This document shows, in pieces, positions 33,083-43,978 of a DNA stretch of 64,000 nucleotides. The DNA comes from Thermoplasmata archaeon. GTDB lineage: Archaea > Thermoplasmatota > Thermoplasmata > Methanomassiliicoccales > Methanomethylophilaceae. The translations under genes and the position numbers were made by a program. Every line of letters begins with the position of its first letter. Within the stretch, counting starts at the first letter, position 1. The DNA is taken from the NCBI GenBank assembly GCA_015063135.1, contig SUTA01000001.1:106791-170790 (forward strand). Reading direction: 5' to 3'. Below the pieces are notes generated by a model, which had not been told where the DNA came from, ran no database searches, and saw nothing but the letters and a program-made list of their open reading frames with translations.

Positions 33083-33310
33083 CTGGTAACACTGGGAGAG
33101 ACATCAACAGGAAAAACGGTCAAGGTCGTGAAGATCCACGGCGAGGGCGCTGTGAAGCGCCATGTCATGGACATGGGCATCACCAAGGGATGCCAGGTGT
33201 TCGTCAGGAAGGTTGCCCCCCTGGGCGACCCGATCGAGATAACCGTCCGCGGATACGAGCTCACGCTCAGGAAGACCGAGGCCGCCACGATAGAAGTAGA
33301 AAACCTTTGA
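33083..33310 (+). CDS. feoA: FeoA domain protein (copy 1, second FeoA); apparent CTG start
   Basis: VKIHGEGAVKRHVMDMGITKGCQVFVRKVAPLGDPIEITVRGYELTLRK; 75 aa, TGA stop. Confidence 0.75.
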   Translation: MVTLGETSTGKTVKVVKIHGEGAVKRHVMDMGITKGCQVFVRKVAPLGDPIEITVRGYELTLRKTEAATIEVENL

Positions 33311-33372
33311 AACGGTCCCGAATCGCTCCCCCCTCCTCTTCTGGGCGATGCCGGGCAATAGGAGATGAAGCA

Positions 33373-35553
33373 ATGGCCATAGCGATAGCCCTGGCCGGCA
33401 ATCCCAACTGCGGCAAGACCACCCTGTTCAACAGGCTGACCGGGTCGAACCAGCGCGTCGGGAACTGGCCGGGCGTGACGATTGACAGGAAGAGCGGCAA
33501 GCTCAGGGGCGTGGACGGGGCGGAGGTCGTGGACCTCCCCGGCATCTACTCCATGTCCCCGTACTCCCCGGAGGAGCGCGTCGCAAGGGACTTCCTGATG
33601 AAAGACCGCCCCGATGCGGTGATAAACATAGTGGACGCGACCAACCTGGAGAGGAACCTGTTCCTCACGATGCAGGTGCTGGACACCGGCATCCCCACCG
33701 TGGTGGCTCTGAACATGATGGACGCCCTCGAGAAGAACGGCGACAAGATCGACGCCGCCGAGCTCTCGAAGAGGCTCGGATGCCCCGTGGTGCCCATCTC
33801 GGCCCTGAACGGGCACGGCGTGGACTCCCTGGTCGACAGGATCGTGGAGGTCGCCAGGGCGGGGACGGCGACGAAGCCCGTCCCCCTCGGCGGGAGCATA
33901 GAAGGAGCGGTATCTACGGCAGAGGATGCCCTCAGGGGGAAGGTCCCCGACGAGAGCCTCCGCTGGCACGCCGTGAAGCTGGTGGAGAACGACCCCGAGC
34001 TCTCGGAGAGGTTCCCCGAAGAAAAGAAATCGATCTCCGGGCCCCTCAAGGCCCTGGAGGACGAGCTCGACGACGAGTGCGACGCGATCATCGCCGATGC
34101 GAGGTACAGCCACATCGGGGAGATCGTCGGGGCGTGCCTGACCCGCGCGCCGAGGGACGAGCGCGGCACCAGGTCCGACAGGATCGACAGGATCCTCACC
34201 CACAGGATCTGGGGCCTCCCGATCTTCATCGGGACCCTGTCCCTCGTATTCCTTTTCATCATAGGTTTCGGCGACTACACGCTGACCAACGGGTATCCCC
34301 TCGGGATAGGTACCTACTTCACCGACATCATGAACGATTGGATGGAGAGGCTCGGCGGGATCGCAGAAGATTGGTGCAACGACAACAACGTGAGCCCGGC
34401 GCTCACCGGGCTGCTGTGCAACGGGATAATCGGCGGAGTGGGAGCGGTCATCGGATTCCTCCCGCAGATGCTCTTCCTCTTCCTCATCCTGTGCATACTC
34501 GAGGACATCGGGTACATGGCAAGGGCCGCCTTCGTCATGGACCGCATCTTCAGGTACTTCGGCCTCTCCGGGAAGTCCTTCATCCCCGCCCTCACCGGCA
34601 TCGGGTGCAGCATCCCCGGCATCATGGCCACCAGGACCATCGAGAGCGAGAGGGACAGGCGCATCACCGCCATGACCGTGCCGTTCATGCCCTGCGGCGC
34701 GAAGCTGCCCATTATCGCGATGATCGCCGGCGCCCTGTTCTCGCAGAACGGTTTCGTCGCGATATTCGCGTACGTCATGGGCATCGCATGCATGCTCATG
34801 TCCGGCATAATCCTCAAGAAGTTCAGGAAGCTCGCAGGGAAGCCCGCCCCCTTCATCATGGAGCTTCCCCCGTACCATGTGCCCGCATTGTTCACCGTCA
34901 TAAAGACGACGCTCGACAGGGGCTGGGCGTTCGTGAAGAAGGCCGGGAGCATCATCCTGATCGCAACCGTCCTCGTCTGGTTCCTCGGCTCGTTCAGCTG
35001 CAGCTTCGAGTATCTGGGCGCGGACAGCATCAAGGATTCCATCCTCTATGCCATAGGCAACGCCATCTGCGGCATATTCGTGCCGCTAGGATGGGGAGAC
35101 CACTGGGAGCTCACCGTCGGGTCCATCACCGGGCTCATCGCCAAGGAGAACATCATCGCCACCTTCGGCACCATCTTCGAGATAGAGGAGATAGGGGATT
35201 CCGGAGAGGAGATATGGGACGCCCTCAGGGAGTACCTCACGCCCGCCGCGGGCCTCGGATTCCTGACGTTCAACCTGTTCTGCGCCCCGTGCTTCGCGGC
35301 CATCGGCGCGATGCACAGGGAGCTCGGCGGTTGGAAGGACACGGCCCTGGCGGTCGGCTACCTGTGCCTGTTCGCCTACGGTCTCGCCTCCATCGTCTAC
35401 GTCGTCGGGAGCCTCGTTGCGGGGACCCATGTGGAAATCAGCGGATGCGTTGTCGCAGTCATCGCATTCGTGGTGCTCGCGTACCTGCTGATCGCCAAGG
35501 ACCCGTTCAGACAGCTCCGCGGGCTGAAGCCCGAGGGTGCCGGAGGCGAGCGA
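33373..35553 (+). CDS. feoB: Ferrous iron transport protein B (copy 1); ends at CGA
   Basis: ALAGNPNCGKTTLFNRLTG G1; multiple TM; C-term ...GAGGE-CGA. Confidence 0.92.
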
Positions 35554-35554
35554 T

Positions 35555-35749
35555 TTGGACGGCAACCTCATCGTGGCCCTGGTCATCATCGCATTGGTGG
35601 CGATCGCCGTCGCCAAGGTGGCGTACGACCTGAGGATCGGGAAGAGCTGCGACTACTGCGGGGGCTCCTGCGAGTGCTGCGGCGCCTGCAAGAAGGGCCC
35701 CGTGACCGTCGATGACGACGGGAGCGAGGATGGGGAGAAGAAAGAATGA
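35555..35749 (+). CDS. FeoB-associated Cys-rich membrane protein (copy 1)
   Basis: Single TM then CDYCGGSCECCGACKK; TTG start probable; TGA stop. Confidence 0.75.
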   Translation: MDGNLIVALVIIALVAIAVAKVAYDLRIGKSCDYCGGSCECCGACKKGPVTVDDDGSEDGEKKE

Positions 35750-35894
35750 CATGAACCGAGGGGGCCGCACGCCCCCTCGGAAACCCCTTAACGGCATCCT
35801 CCCCGCATAGGTCCAGGATGCCGGGCGTTTCCGCCACGTTCGGGTACTTTAGCGGATGCTCATTCGATTTAGGGCAGATTAAACTTATATATGG

Positions 35895-35910
35895 TTTAGC
35901 ATTTCCTAAA
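35895..35910. promoter_or_regulatory. Inverted repeat TTTAG-N6-CTAAA, feo copy 2
   Basis: TTTAGCATTTCCTAAA ending 3 nt before ATG. Confidence 0.6.
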
Positions 35911-35913
35911 ATC

Positions 35914-36168
35914 ATGAGCGAGACTGCGTCCAGCGCCGGAGCCCCCCCGTGCCCCATCACCATGTGCAGGGTGGGCGAGAGGGCGACAATTTCCAGGATC
36001 TCCGGTAGGGAGGAGACCAAGAGGTTCCTCGCCGGGCTCGGGTTCCTGGCTGGCGGAAGGGTCTCGGTCGTGAGCCGCTCCGGCGACAGCTTCATCCTCG
36101 ATGTCAAGGGATCCAAGATAGCCATCGACGGGAGCATGGCGTCCAGGATCGTCGTCAACCCGGAGCGA
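35914..36168 (+). CDS. feoA: FeoA domain protein (copy 2, first FeoA); CGA then TGA 9 nt later
   Basis: ITMCRVGERATISRISGREETKRFLAGLGFLAGG...IVVNPE-CGA. Confidence 0.78.
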
Positions 36169-36176
36169 TTTTTCCA

Positions 36177-36404
36177 ATGAAGACTCTCGGGAAGGTTTCA
36201 ATCGGCACGACCGTCAAGGTGGTCAAGATCCGCGGCGAGGGCGCCATCAAGCGCCACATCATGGACATGGGCATCACCAAGGGCTGCCAGATCTACGTCA
36301 GGAAGGTCGCCCCGCTGGGCGACCCCATAGAGATAACCGTCCGCGGATACGAGCTCACGCTCAGGAAGTCCGAGGCGGACAACATCGAGGTCGAGAGCCT
36401 CCGA
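36177..36404 (+). CDS. feoA: FeoA domain protein (copy 2, second FeoA); ends at CGA
   Basis: 75 aa, same length as copy 1; ends IEVESL-CGA where copy 1 ends IEVENL-TGA. Confidence 0.82.
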
Positions 36405-36417
36405 GGCGGCGACCGAG

Positions 36418-38604
36418 ATGGCAGTGATAATAGGATTGGCCGGGAACCCCAACTGCGGGAAGACCACCCTCTTCAACAAGCTCACCGGCTCCAACCAGCG
36501 CGTGGGCAACTGGCCCGGCGTCACCATCGACAGGAAGAGCGGGAAGCTCAGGGGCATCGACGGCGCCGAGGTCGTGGACCTCCCCGGTATCTATTCCATG
36601 TCCCCGTACTCCCCGGAGGAGCGCATCGCCAGGGACTTCATGATGCACGACCGCCCGGACGCGGTCATCAACATCGTCGACGTGACGAACCTGGAGAGGA
36701 ACCTCTACCTCACAATGCAGATCCTCGACACGGGGATCCCCACGGTCATCGCATTGAACATGATGGACGCCCTGGAGAAGAGGGGCGACTCCATCGACCC
36801 CGCCCTCCTGTCGAAGAGGATGGGCTGCCCCGTCGTGCCGATCACCGCGATCACGGGCGAGGGCGTGGACGAGCTAGCCGAGAAGGCCGTGGAGGTCGCC
36901 GAGGCCGGAGTCAGATTCGAGCCCATACGCCTGGCAGACGACATAGAGGAAGCAGTGTCCGCCGCGGAGGAGGCCATCAGGGGCAGGGTGCCGGAGGAGA
37001 GCCTCCGCTGGCATGCCGTCAAGCTGCTCGAGAAGGACCCCGAGGTCTCCGATGTGTACTCCGCGGAGAGGGAGTCCATATCCGATGTCATCGGCAGGAT
37101 GGAGGCGGACTACGACGACGGCTTCGACGCGATCATCGCCGATGCGAGGTACAACGACATCGGCGACATAGTCGGCGAGTGCATGACGCGCGCCCCGAGG
37201 GACGAGCGCGGCACCGTCTCCGACAGGATAGACCGCATCGTCACCCACAGGATCTGGGGCCTCCCGATATTCGTCGGGACGCTGTCGTTCGTGTTCATCC
37301 TGATCATAGGTTTCGGCGACTACAACATCGCCAACGGCTATCCTTTCGGGATAGGGACATACTTCACCGACATCTTCAACGACTTCGTGGACCAGTTCGG
37401 CAGCAACGTCGAGTCGTGGTGCAAGGACAACGGCGTCAGCCCGATGCTCACGGGGCTGCTGTGCGACGGCATAATAGGCGGCGTTGGGGCCATCCTCGGG
37501 TTCCTGCCGCAGATGCTGCTGCTCTTCTTCATACTCTGCATACTCGAGGACATCGGATACATGGCCAGGGCGGCCTTCGTCATGGACCGCCTCTTCAGGT
37601 TCTTCGGCCTCTCCGGGAAGTCCTTCATCCCAGCCCTCACCGGCATCGGATGCAGCGTGCCCGGCATCATGGCCACCAGGACCATCGAGAGCGAGAGGGA
37701 CAGGCGCATCACCGCCATGACCGTGCCGTTCATGCCCTGCGGGGCCAAGGTCCCCGTGATAGCGATGATCGCCGGGGCGCTGTTCTCCCAGAACGGTTTC
37801 GTCGCGATATTCGCGTATGGCATGGGCATTATGTGCATGCTGCTCTCCGGGATCATCCTGAAGAAGTTCAAGAGGCTGGCCGGGAAGCCCTCCCCGTTCA
37901 TCATGGAGCTCCCCCCGTACCACATCCCGTCCTGGTTCGGCGTCATCAAGACCACGCTGGACAGGGGCTGGTCCTTCGTCAAGAAGGCCGGAACGGTCAT
38001 CCTCATCGCCACCGTGCTCATATGGTTCCTGGCTTCCTTCGACACCGGGCTGCGCTACCTTGGGCCGGAGGGGATCAGCAATTCCATCCTGTGCACCCTG
38101 GGCACCGCCGTGTGCGGGATATTCGCCCCCATAGGATGGGGCGACCACTGGGAGCTGACCGTAGGTTCCGCGACGGGACTGGTGGCGAAGGAGAACATCA
38201 TCGCCACCTTCGGCGCCATATTCGAGATACAGGACATCGGCGACGAGGGGCAGGAGGTCTGGGAGGCGCTGAGGAGGTACCTCACGCCGGCCGCGGGCCT
38301 CGGGTTCCTGGCGTTCAACCTGTTCTGCGCCCCGTGCTTCGCGGCCATCGGCGCGATGCACAGGGAGCTCGGCAGGTGGAGGGACACGGCCATGGCCGTG
38401 GCCTACCAGTGCCTGGTGGCCTACGCGCTCGCATCCATAGTCTACGTGCTGGGCAGCTTCGCATGGAGCACCGAGGTGGAGACCAGCGGAATCATAATAG
38501 CCACGGTATCCGCTGCCATATTGGCATACCTGCTGCTGGTGAAGGACCCGTTCCTGCAGAACCGCAGGGGCAGGTCATCGGATCCCGGGAACGGGGGTGA
38601 ATGA
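36418..38604 (+). CDS. feoB: Ferrous iron transport protein B (copy 2)
   Basis: GLAGNPNCGKTTLFNKLTG; ends GNGGE-TGA. Confidence 0.92.
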   Translation: MAVIIGLAGNPNCGKTTLFNKLTGSNQRVGNWPGVTIDRKSGKLRGIDGAEVVDLPGIYSMSPYSPEERIARDFMMHDRPDAVINIVDVTNLERNLYLTMQILDTGIPTVIALNMMDALEKRGDSIDPALLSKRMGCPVVPITAITGEGVDELAEKAVEVAEAGVRFEPIRLADDIEEAVSAAEEAIRGRVPEESLRWHAVKLLEKDPEVSDVYSAERESISDVIGRMEADYDDGFDAIIADARYNDIGDIVGECMTRAPRDERGTVSDRIDRIVTHRIWGLPIFVGTLSFVFILIIGFGDYNIANGYPFGIGTYFTDIFNDFVDQFGSNVESWCKDNGVSPMLTGLLCDGIIGGVGAILGFLPQMLLLFFILCILEDIGYMARAAFVMDRLFRFFGLSGKSFIPALTGIGCSVPGIMATRTIESERDRRITAMTVPFMPCGAKVPVIAMIAGALFSQNGFVAIFAYGMGIMCMLLSGIILKKFKRLAGKPSPFIMELPPYHIPSWFGVIKTTLDRGWSFVKKAGTVILIATVLIWFLASFDTGLRYLGPEGISNSILCTLGTAVCGIFAPIGWGDHWELTVGSATGLVAKENIIATFGAIFEIQDIGDEGQEVWEALRRYLTPAAGLGFLAFNLFCAPCFAAIGAMHRELGRWRDTAMAVAYQCLVAYALASIVYVLGSFAWSTEVETSGIIIATVSAAILAYLLLVKDPFLQNRRGRSSDPGNGGE

Positions 38605-38605
38605 C

Positions 38606-38809
38606 ATGAGCGCCAACCTGATCGTCGCCTTGATACTGATAGCAATCATCGGGATCGCAGCGGCAAAGGTCATCTACGACTTCAAGAAGAAGAACTACTG
38701 CGAGTTCTGCGGCGGCAACTGCGGGGGCACCTGCGAAGGCTGCAACGCGTGCAAGGGAGTCATCGTCCCTATCGAGGACGATGGCGGGTCCGATGGGAAG
38801 GAAGAGCGA
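38606..38809 (+). CDS. FeoB-associated Cys-rich membrane protein (copy 2); ends at CGA
   Basis: CEFCGGNCGGTCEGCNACKG; CGA 38807-38809. Confidence 0.75.
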
Positions 38810-38878
38810 GGATCCCTCACCGGTCGCGCTGGGCGTACATCCCTCAAGGTTATATCGGCCCAAGCCCTCGCGCTCCGC

Positions 38879-40369
38879 ATGAGCACGGCCCACAAAGCGG
38901 TGGCGGTTATCGCGGTCGCGATCCTGGTCGCATCGTCCGCGGCGGTCATCATGTGCACCTGGCCGGACGGCGGAGGCGGCGAGGAGGAGGACGCGTACCT
39001 CTTCGTGACGTACGAGCGCACCATCGAAGAGAACGTCATGCTCAAGACCTACTACACCGACGATTACTTCTCCGAGCCTTCCACCGTCAGGAACAACAGC
39101 CTCATGACCTTCGCCCTGTGCCTGGAGCTCTCCTGCGGCTACGACGACGGAGGCGACGGCTCCCGCAGGTCGGATGCCGTGGTGAAGCTGCTGGGGGACA
39201 TCGGCTGCGACAGAGTCGCCGTCAACGATTGCTACACCAAGGAGAGCACGCCAACGTCCACGGACATCGCCATCGGCGCGAAAGCGGTCGGCGATTACAC
39301 GGTGCTGTTCGTCGCCATCAACGGCGCGCTCTACGGCGGCGAGTTCGCATCCAACATGATGCTCGGGGCATCCGGGGACCATGCCGGTTTCTCGAAGTCC
39401 GCCCGCGATACCATCGATTTCCTGAGGGAGTTCATCCAGGACAACGGGATCGCCGGCAAGGCGAAGATCCTCATCACCGGCTACAGCAGGGCCGCAGCGG
39501 CATCCAACCTCATGGGCGCATACCTGGCCGATGCCATGGCCGGGGGCACCGAGAAGGACCTCGTCGGTGACGTGGACATCGCCCAGGAGGACGTCTACTG
39601 CTTCGGGTTCGAGACCCCCTACTGCGGATCCTGGTCCAAGGCGTCCGGGAGGCCCGCCCCGACCGACGCCCGCTACGGCAACATCTGGTACACCACGAAC
39701 CCCGACGACCTGTTCACTTACGCCCCCGCGGCGGAATGGGGCTTCTGCAGGTACGGCAACAGGATCGTCCTGGATTCCCACGACAGGGAGTCCGCGGAGG
39801 CGATGCTCGGATACGCCAGGGAGTTCTTCGGGGACGTCACGGCCGATGCCCTGGACATGTCGAAGTTCATCAGGGCGTCCATATTCGTCCCCAGCATGAA
39901 GTCCTTCAACGAGGGGTTCTTCGAGAAGCTGTTCGCCTCCGTCGACGGCGGGAGGGAGTACTACCACGCCCATATGGAGGAGGATTTCGCTACGGTCGCC
40001 TATGTCGTGAAGACGCACTGGAGCGTGCCGGGGGACTTCCTGGAAGAATACGGCGGGGATGCCACCGCCCTCCTCAGGGACGTAGCCGGCCATTTCAATG
40101 ACCCGGAGGAGGACTTCAGGTCCCACTTCGGCCCCAAGGTGCTGTCCGCCCTGGAGAAGAGCGGCTGCTCCCAGTATGCCGACGGCATCACCGGCGCCCT
40201 CTACCAGGCGGCCAAGCTGATGAACTCGTACTGCAAGGGCAGCCTCACCAGGCTGGTAACCGACGGCTACGTGCTGACAGTGGCATACAACGGCCTCCTG
40301 ATGATCATGCCCCACATGCCCTCGATGACCCTGTGCTACATGGTCCAGGACGACCCGAACTACGGCTGA
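38879..40369 (+). CDS. Membrane-anchored lipase-like alpha/beta hydrolase (copy 1)
   Basis: N-terminal anchor; GYSRA nucleophile-elbow-like motif; TGA stop. Confidence 0.65.
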   Translation: MSTAHKAVAVIAVAILVASSAAVIMCTWPDGGGGEEEDAYLFVTYERTIEENVMLKTYYTDDYFSEPSTVRNNSLMTFALCLELSCGYDDGGDGSRRSDAVVKLLGDIGCDRVAVNDCYTKESTPTSTDIAIGAKAVGDYTVLFVAINGALYGGEFASNMMLGASGDHAGFSKSARDTIDFLREFIQDNGIAGKAKILITGYSRAAAASNLMGAYLADAMAGGTEKDLVGDVDIAQEDVYCFGFETPYCGSWSKASGRPAPTDARYGNIWYTTNPDDLFTYAPAAEWGFCRYGNRIVLDSHDRESAEAMLGYAREFFGDVTADALDMSKFIRASIFVPSMKSFNEGFFEKLFASVDGGREYYHAHMEEDFATVAYVVKTHWSVPGDFLEEYGGDATALLRDVAGHFNDPEEDFRSHFGPKVLSALEKSGCSQYADGITGALYQAAKLMNSYCKGSLTRLVTDGYVLTVAYNGLLMIMPHMPSMTLCYMVQDDPNYG

Positions 40370-40481
40370 CGCGGGGCTCGAAAGCGGTAGTGCGGGACGA
40401 TGATGGCAGAACGGCCATCATTCCCGCCCGTCCGAGCGTTGGAACCTCACAGTTATATCCGTCCAACCTATACCAGAATCC

Positions 40482-41987
40482 GTGAGCACCGACCACAGGG
40501 TCCTTGCTGCCGTCTTGGTAGCGCTGATAGTCGCATCGTCAGCGGTCGTCATCCTCTACAAGCAGCCCGAGGGAAGGGGCGGGGGCGAGGAGGCCGAGAT
40601 GTTCTCGTTCGAGACGTACGAGTTCACCGTCGACGACAACGTCTCCCTCAAGACCTACTACACCGACGACTACTTCTCGGAGCCGGCGACCGTGAGGAAC
40701 AACAGCCTCATGACCTTCGCCCTGTGCCTGGAGCTCTCCTGCGGCTACTACGACGGGGGAGACGGGTCCAAGAGGTCCCAGTCCGTCGTCGAGCTCCTGA
40801 GGAACATCGGATGCGACAGGGTGTCCGTCAACGAGTACTACACCAAGGAGAGCACGCCCACGTCCACCGACGTCGCCATCGGCGCGAAGAATATCGGGGA
40901 CAGCACGGTGCTGTTCGTCTGCATCAACGGCGTGTTCTACACCAACGAGTTCGCGTCCAACATGATGCTCGGGGCATCCGGCGACCATGCCGGCTTCTCG
41001 AAGGCCGCCAACGACAGCATCGCGTTCCTGAAGAAGTTCATCCAGGACAACGGGATCACCGGCAAGGCGAAGATCCTCACCACCGGCTACAGCAGGGGCA
41101 GCGCCGCATCCAACCTCATGGGGGCGTACCTCTCCGACGCCGTGGCCGAGGGCACCGTGAAGGACCTGGTCGGCGACATCGAGATCACCCAGGGGGACGT
41201 CTACTCCTTCGGGTTCGAGGTCCCCTACTGCGGGTACTGGACCGCCGGGTCCGGCAAGCCCGCCCCCACGGACGCCCGCTACAGCAACATATGGTACGTC
41301 ACGAACCCGGATGACGTGGTCACATACGTGCCGACCTCCGACTGGGGGTTCTGCAGGTTCGGGAACCAGGTGGTCCTGAGGTCCCACGACGCGAAGGCCA
41401 CATCCTCCATGCTCAGCTACGCCAACGATTTCTACGGGGAGGCCACGGCCAAGTCCATGGACATGACTAGGTTCCACCAGATCGTCCGCAGCATCCCGAC
41501 CATGAAGGAGTTCAACGAGGGATTCATCAAGAAGCTGTTCGAAACCATCGACGGCGGGAGGGCGAGCTACAGCGCCACCATCGAGGAGGACCTCTCGATG
41601 TCGATCTACGCCTTCTTCAAGTACCAGAGCGTGCCGAAGAACCTCACCGCGGAGTACGGCGGGAACATCATCGCCATGCTCACGGACCTGCTGATCCACT
41701 ACAAGGATGCGGAGCAGGACTTCAAGGCGTACTTCGGCCCCAAGGTGCAGTCCGCGCTTGACAAGAGCGGATGCGGCCAGTACGCCGCGAACATGACTGG
41801 CGCGTTCTACCAGATCGCCAATCTGCTGAACAACTACTGCAAGGGGGAGCTGACCAGGCTGATCACCGACGGCTACGTGCTCACCGCGGTGTCCAACACC
41901 GACATGCTCCTGAAGCCGCACCTGCCCCCGATGACCCTTTGCTACCTGGTCGTGGAAGACCCCAATTACGATGTCTACCCTGCGCGA
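40482..41987 (+). CDS. Membrane-anchored lipase-like alpha/beta hydrolase (copy 2); ends at CGA
   Basis: Close paralogue of 38879-40369; GYSRG; CGA 41985-41987. Confidence 0.65.
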
Positions 41988-42020
41988 ACGCGCCGGATAG
42001 AAAGAAGATAAACGGTTTGA

Positions 42021-42043
42021 TGCCCGGCCCCGAAGGGCCGGGC
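42021..42043. terminator. Bidirectional hairpin between convergent genes
   Basis: gcccggccccgaagggccgggc. Confidence 0.5.
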
Positions 42044-42052
42044 TTCCGATCG

Positions 42053-43726
42053 TCACTTGAGCCCGACGATCCTGCCGCTGTCGTCCATGTCTATGCGCAT
42101 AGCGGCGGGGACCAGGGGCAGCCCGGGCATGAGCGTCAGCGTGCCGCAGACGGCCACGACGAACCCCGCCCCGGAGGAGAGGTTGATCTCCCTGACGTTC
42201 AGGGTCCACCCCTTGGGCGCTCCCTTCTTCTTGGAATCATCAGTCAGCGAAGCCTGCGTCTTGGCGATGCACACCGGGAGGTTGCCGAAACCCTCGGCCT
42301 CGATCGTGGCGATCGTCCTCTTGGCGCTGACCGAGAAGTCCACGTCGGCCGCGCCGTAGATCTTCTTGGCGACGGTCTCGATCTTCTCCTTGAGAGAGCA
42401 GTCCAGGTCGTACAGGAATTTGAAGTCGGTCTTCTCCTCGGTGGCCTCCAGGACGGCCTTGGCCAGCTCCTCCGCGCCCTCGCCGCCCTTGATGAACCCG
42501 TCGGAGAAGGCGACCCTCACTCCGAGGTCCTTGCAGTGCTGGCGGAGCAGCTCGATCTCCTCGGGCTTGTCATGGGCGAAGTGGTTGATGGACACGACCA
42601 CGGGGGCGCCGTAGTAGGACATGTTCTCGATGTGCTTGTCGAGGTTGCACAGACCGGCCTTCAGGGTGTCGAGGGTCAGCGTGGACTCGTCCTCCAGGGC
42701 GCCTCCGCCGTGGGTCATGAGCGCCCTGATGGAGGCCACGATGACGACGCAGCTCGGCCTGATTCCGGACTGCCTGCAGACGATGTCCATGAACTTCTCC
42801 CCGCCCAGGTCGCTGGCGAATCCAGCCTCGGTGATGACGTAGTCGCCGAGCTTCAGCGCGGCCTTGGTCGCCAGGATGCTGTTGGTACCGTGGGCGATGT
42901 TGGCGAAGGGGAACCCGTGGACGAACACGGGCTGCCCCTCGAGGGTCTGGACCAGGTTGGGGCTGATGGCGTCCTTCAGCAGGACCATCAGGGACCCGAC
43001 GCACTTCAGGTCCTTCACCGTGACTGGCTTCTTGTCGAAGGTCTCGGCGACGACCATCCTCTCCAGCCTCCTGCGGAGGTCGGCCCTGTCCTCGGACAGC
43101 GCGAGGATGGCGGAGATCTCGGACGCGGAGGTGATGAGGAACCCGTGCTCGTGGGGCACCCCTCCCAGGATCCTGTCCCTGCCGAGGCCGGTGACTATGT
43201 TCCTGAGCTCCCTGGCGTTGATGTCCATGGCCTTCTTCAGGAAGACCCTGGTGGGGTCGATGCCCAGGGGGTTCTCCCTGACCAGCTCGTTGTCGATGAT
43301 CGCCGACAGCAGGTTATGCGCGGCCGTGACGGCGTGGATGTCGCCGGTGAAGTGGAGGTCGATGTCCCACATGGGGTACACCTGGGCATAACCGCCGCCG
43401 GTGGCGCCTCCCTTGATGCCGAAGGTGGGCCCGATGGACGGCTCCCTCAGGGCCCCGACCACGTTCTTGCCCAGGCGGCCCAGCCCCTGGATGAGGCTGA
43501 TAGTGGTGACGGTCTTCCCCTCTCCGGCGGGCGTGGGGGTGATGGCGGTGACCATCACGAGCTTCCCGTCCTTGTTGCCCTTGAACTTGTCCAGGGATTC
43601 GAGGGGGACCTTGGCGATGTATTTGCCGTAGAGGTCGATGTCTTCCTCGGAAAGGCCGATGGAAGCCGCGATCTCCTTGATCGGCTTGACCTTGGCGTCG
43701 TATGCGATCTCGATGTCAGTCTTCAT
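42053..43726 (-). CDS. fhs: Formate-tetrahydrofolate ligase
   Basis: TPTPAGEGKTVTTISLIQGLGRLGKN; FGIKGGATGGGYAQV. Confidence 0.93.
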   Translation of the reverse strand: MKTDIEIAYDAKVKPIKEIAASIGLSEEDIDLYGKYIAKVPLESLDKFKGNKDGKLVMVTAITPTPAGEGKTVTTISLIQGLGRLGKNVVGALREPSIGPTFGIKGGATGGGYAQVYPMWDIDLHFTGDIHAVTAAHNLLSAIIDNELVRENPLGIDPTRVFLKKAMDINARELRNIVTGLGRDRILGGVPHEHGFLITSASEISAILALSEDRADLRRRLERMVVAETFDKKPVTVKDLKCVGSLMVLLKDAISPNLVQTLEGQPVFVHGFPFANIAHGTNSILATKAALKLGDYVITEAGFASDLGGEKFMDIVCRQSGIRPSCVVIVASIRALMTHGGGALEDESTLTLDTLKAGLCNLDKHIENMSYYGAPVVVSINHFAHDKPEEIELLRQHCKDLGVRVAFSDGFIKGGEGAEELAKAVLEATEEKTDFKFLYDLDCSLKEKIETVAKKIYGAADVDFSVSAKRTIATIEAEGFGNLPVCIAKTQASLTDDSKKKGAPKGWTLNVREINLSSGAGFVVAVCGTLTLMPGLPLVPAAMRIDMDDSGRIVGLK

Positions 43727-43978
43727 GCTGGACGGATGCGGCTCTGGATAGATAAACGCCACCGTCCGGGCGCGTGCGTTCTATGAGGAAAAGGGACGTA
43801 CACCATCTGTACGCCCCGTCATTCGATATTTTCCCGGATCCAGATGATGCACCGGTCCGGCGGGCATCCCGGCCGGACTTCGGATGCATACGTTTGGAAG
43901 CAAGCCTGCACCCCTGATTGCAGCGAACATGACTAACATCACTAACAAACCAAGGTTGAAATGACCTGATCCGATCAT

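Noticed and set aside
32871-33089. Alternative-frame and antisense ORFs in the supplied track (many over 100 aa)
   Set aside because: Products of high GC content opposite or out of frame with conserved genes; low-complexity R/P/G/H or V/L/D composition.
42053-43726. Internal CGA codons in fhs
   Set aside because: Most Arg codons checked; all checked were AGG or CGC.
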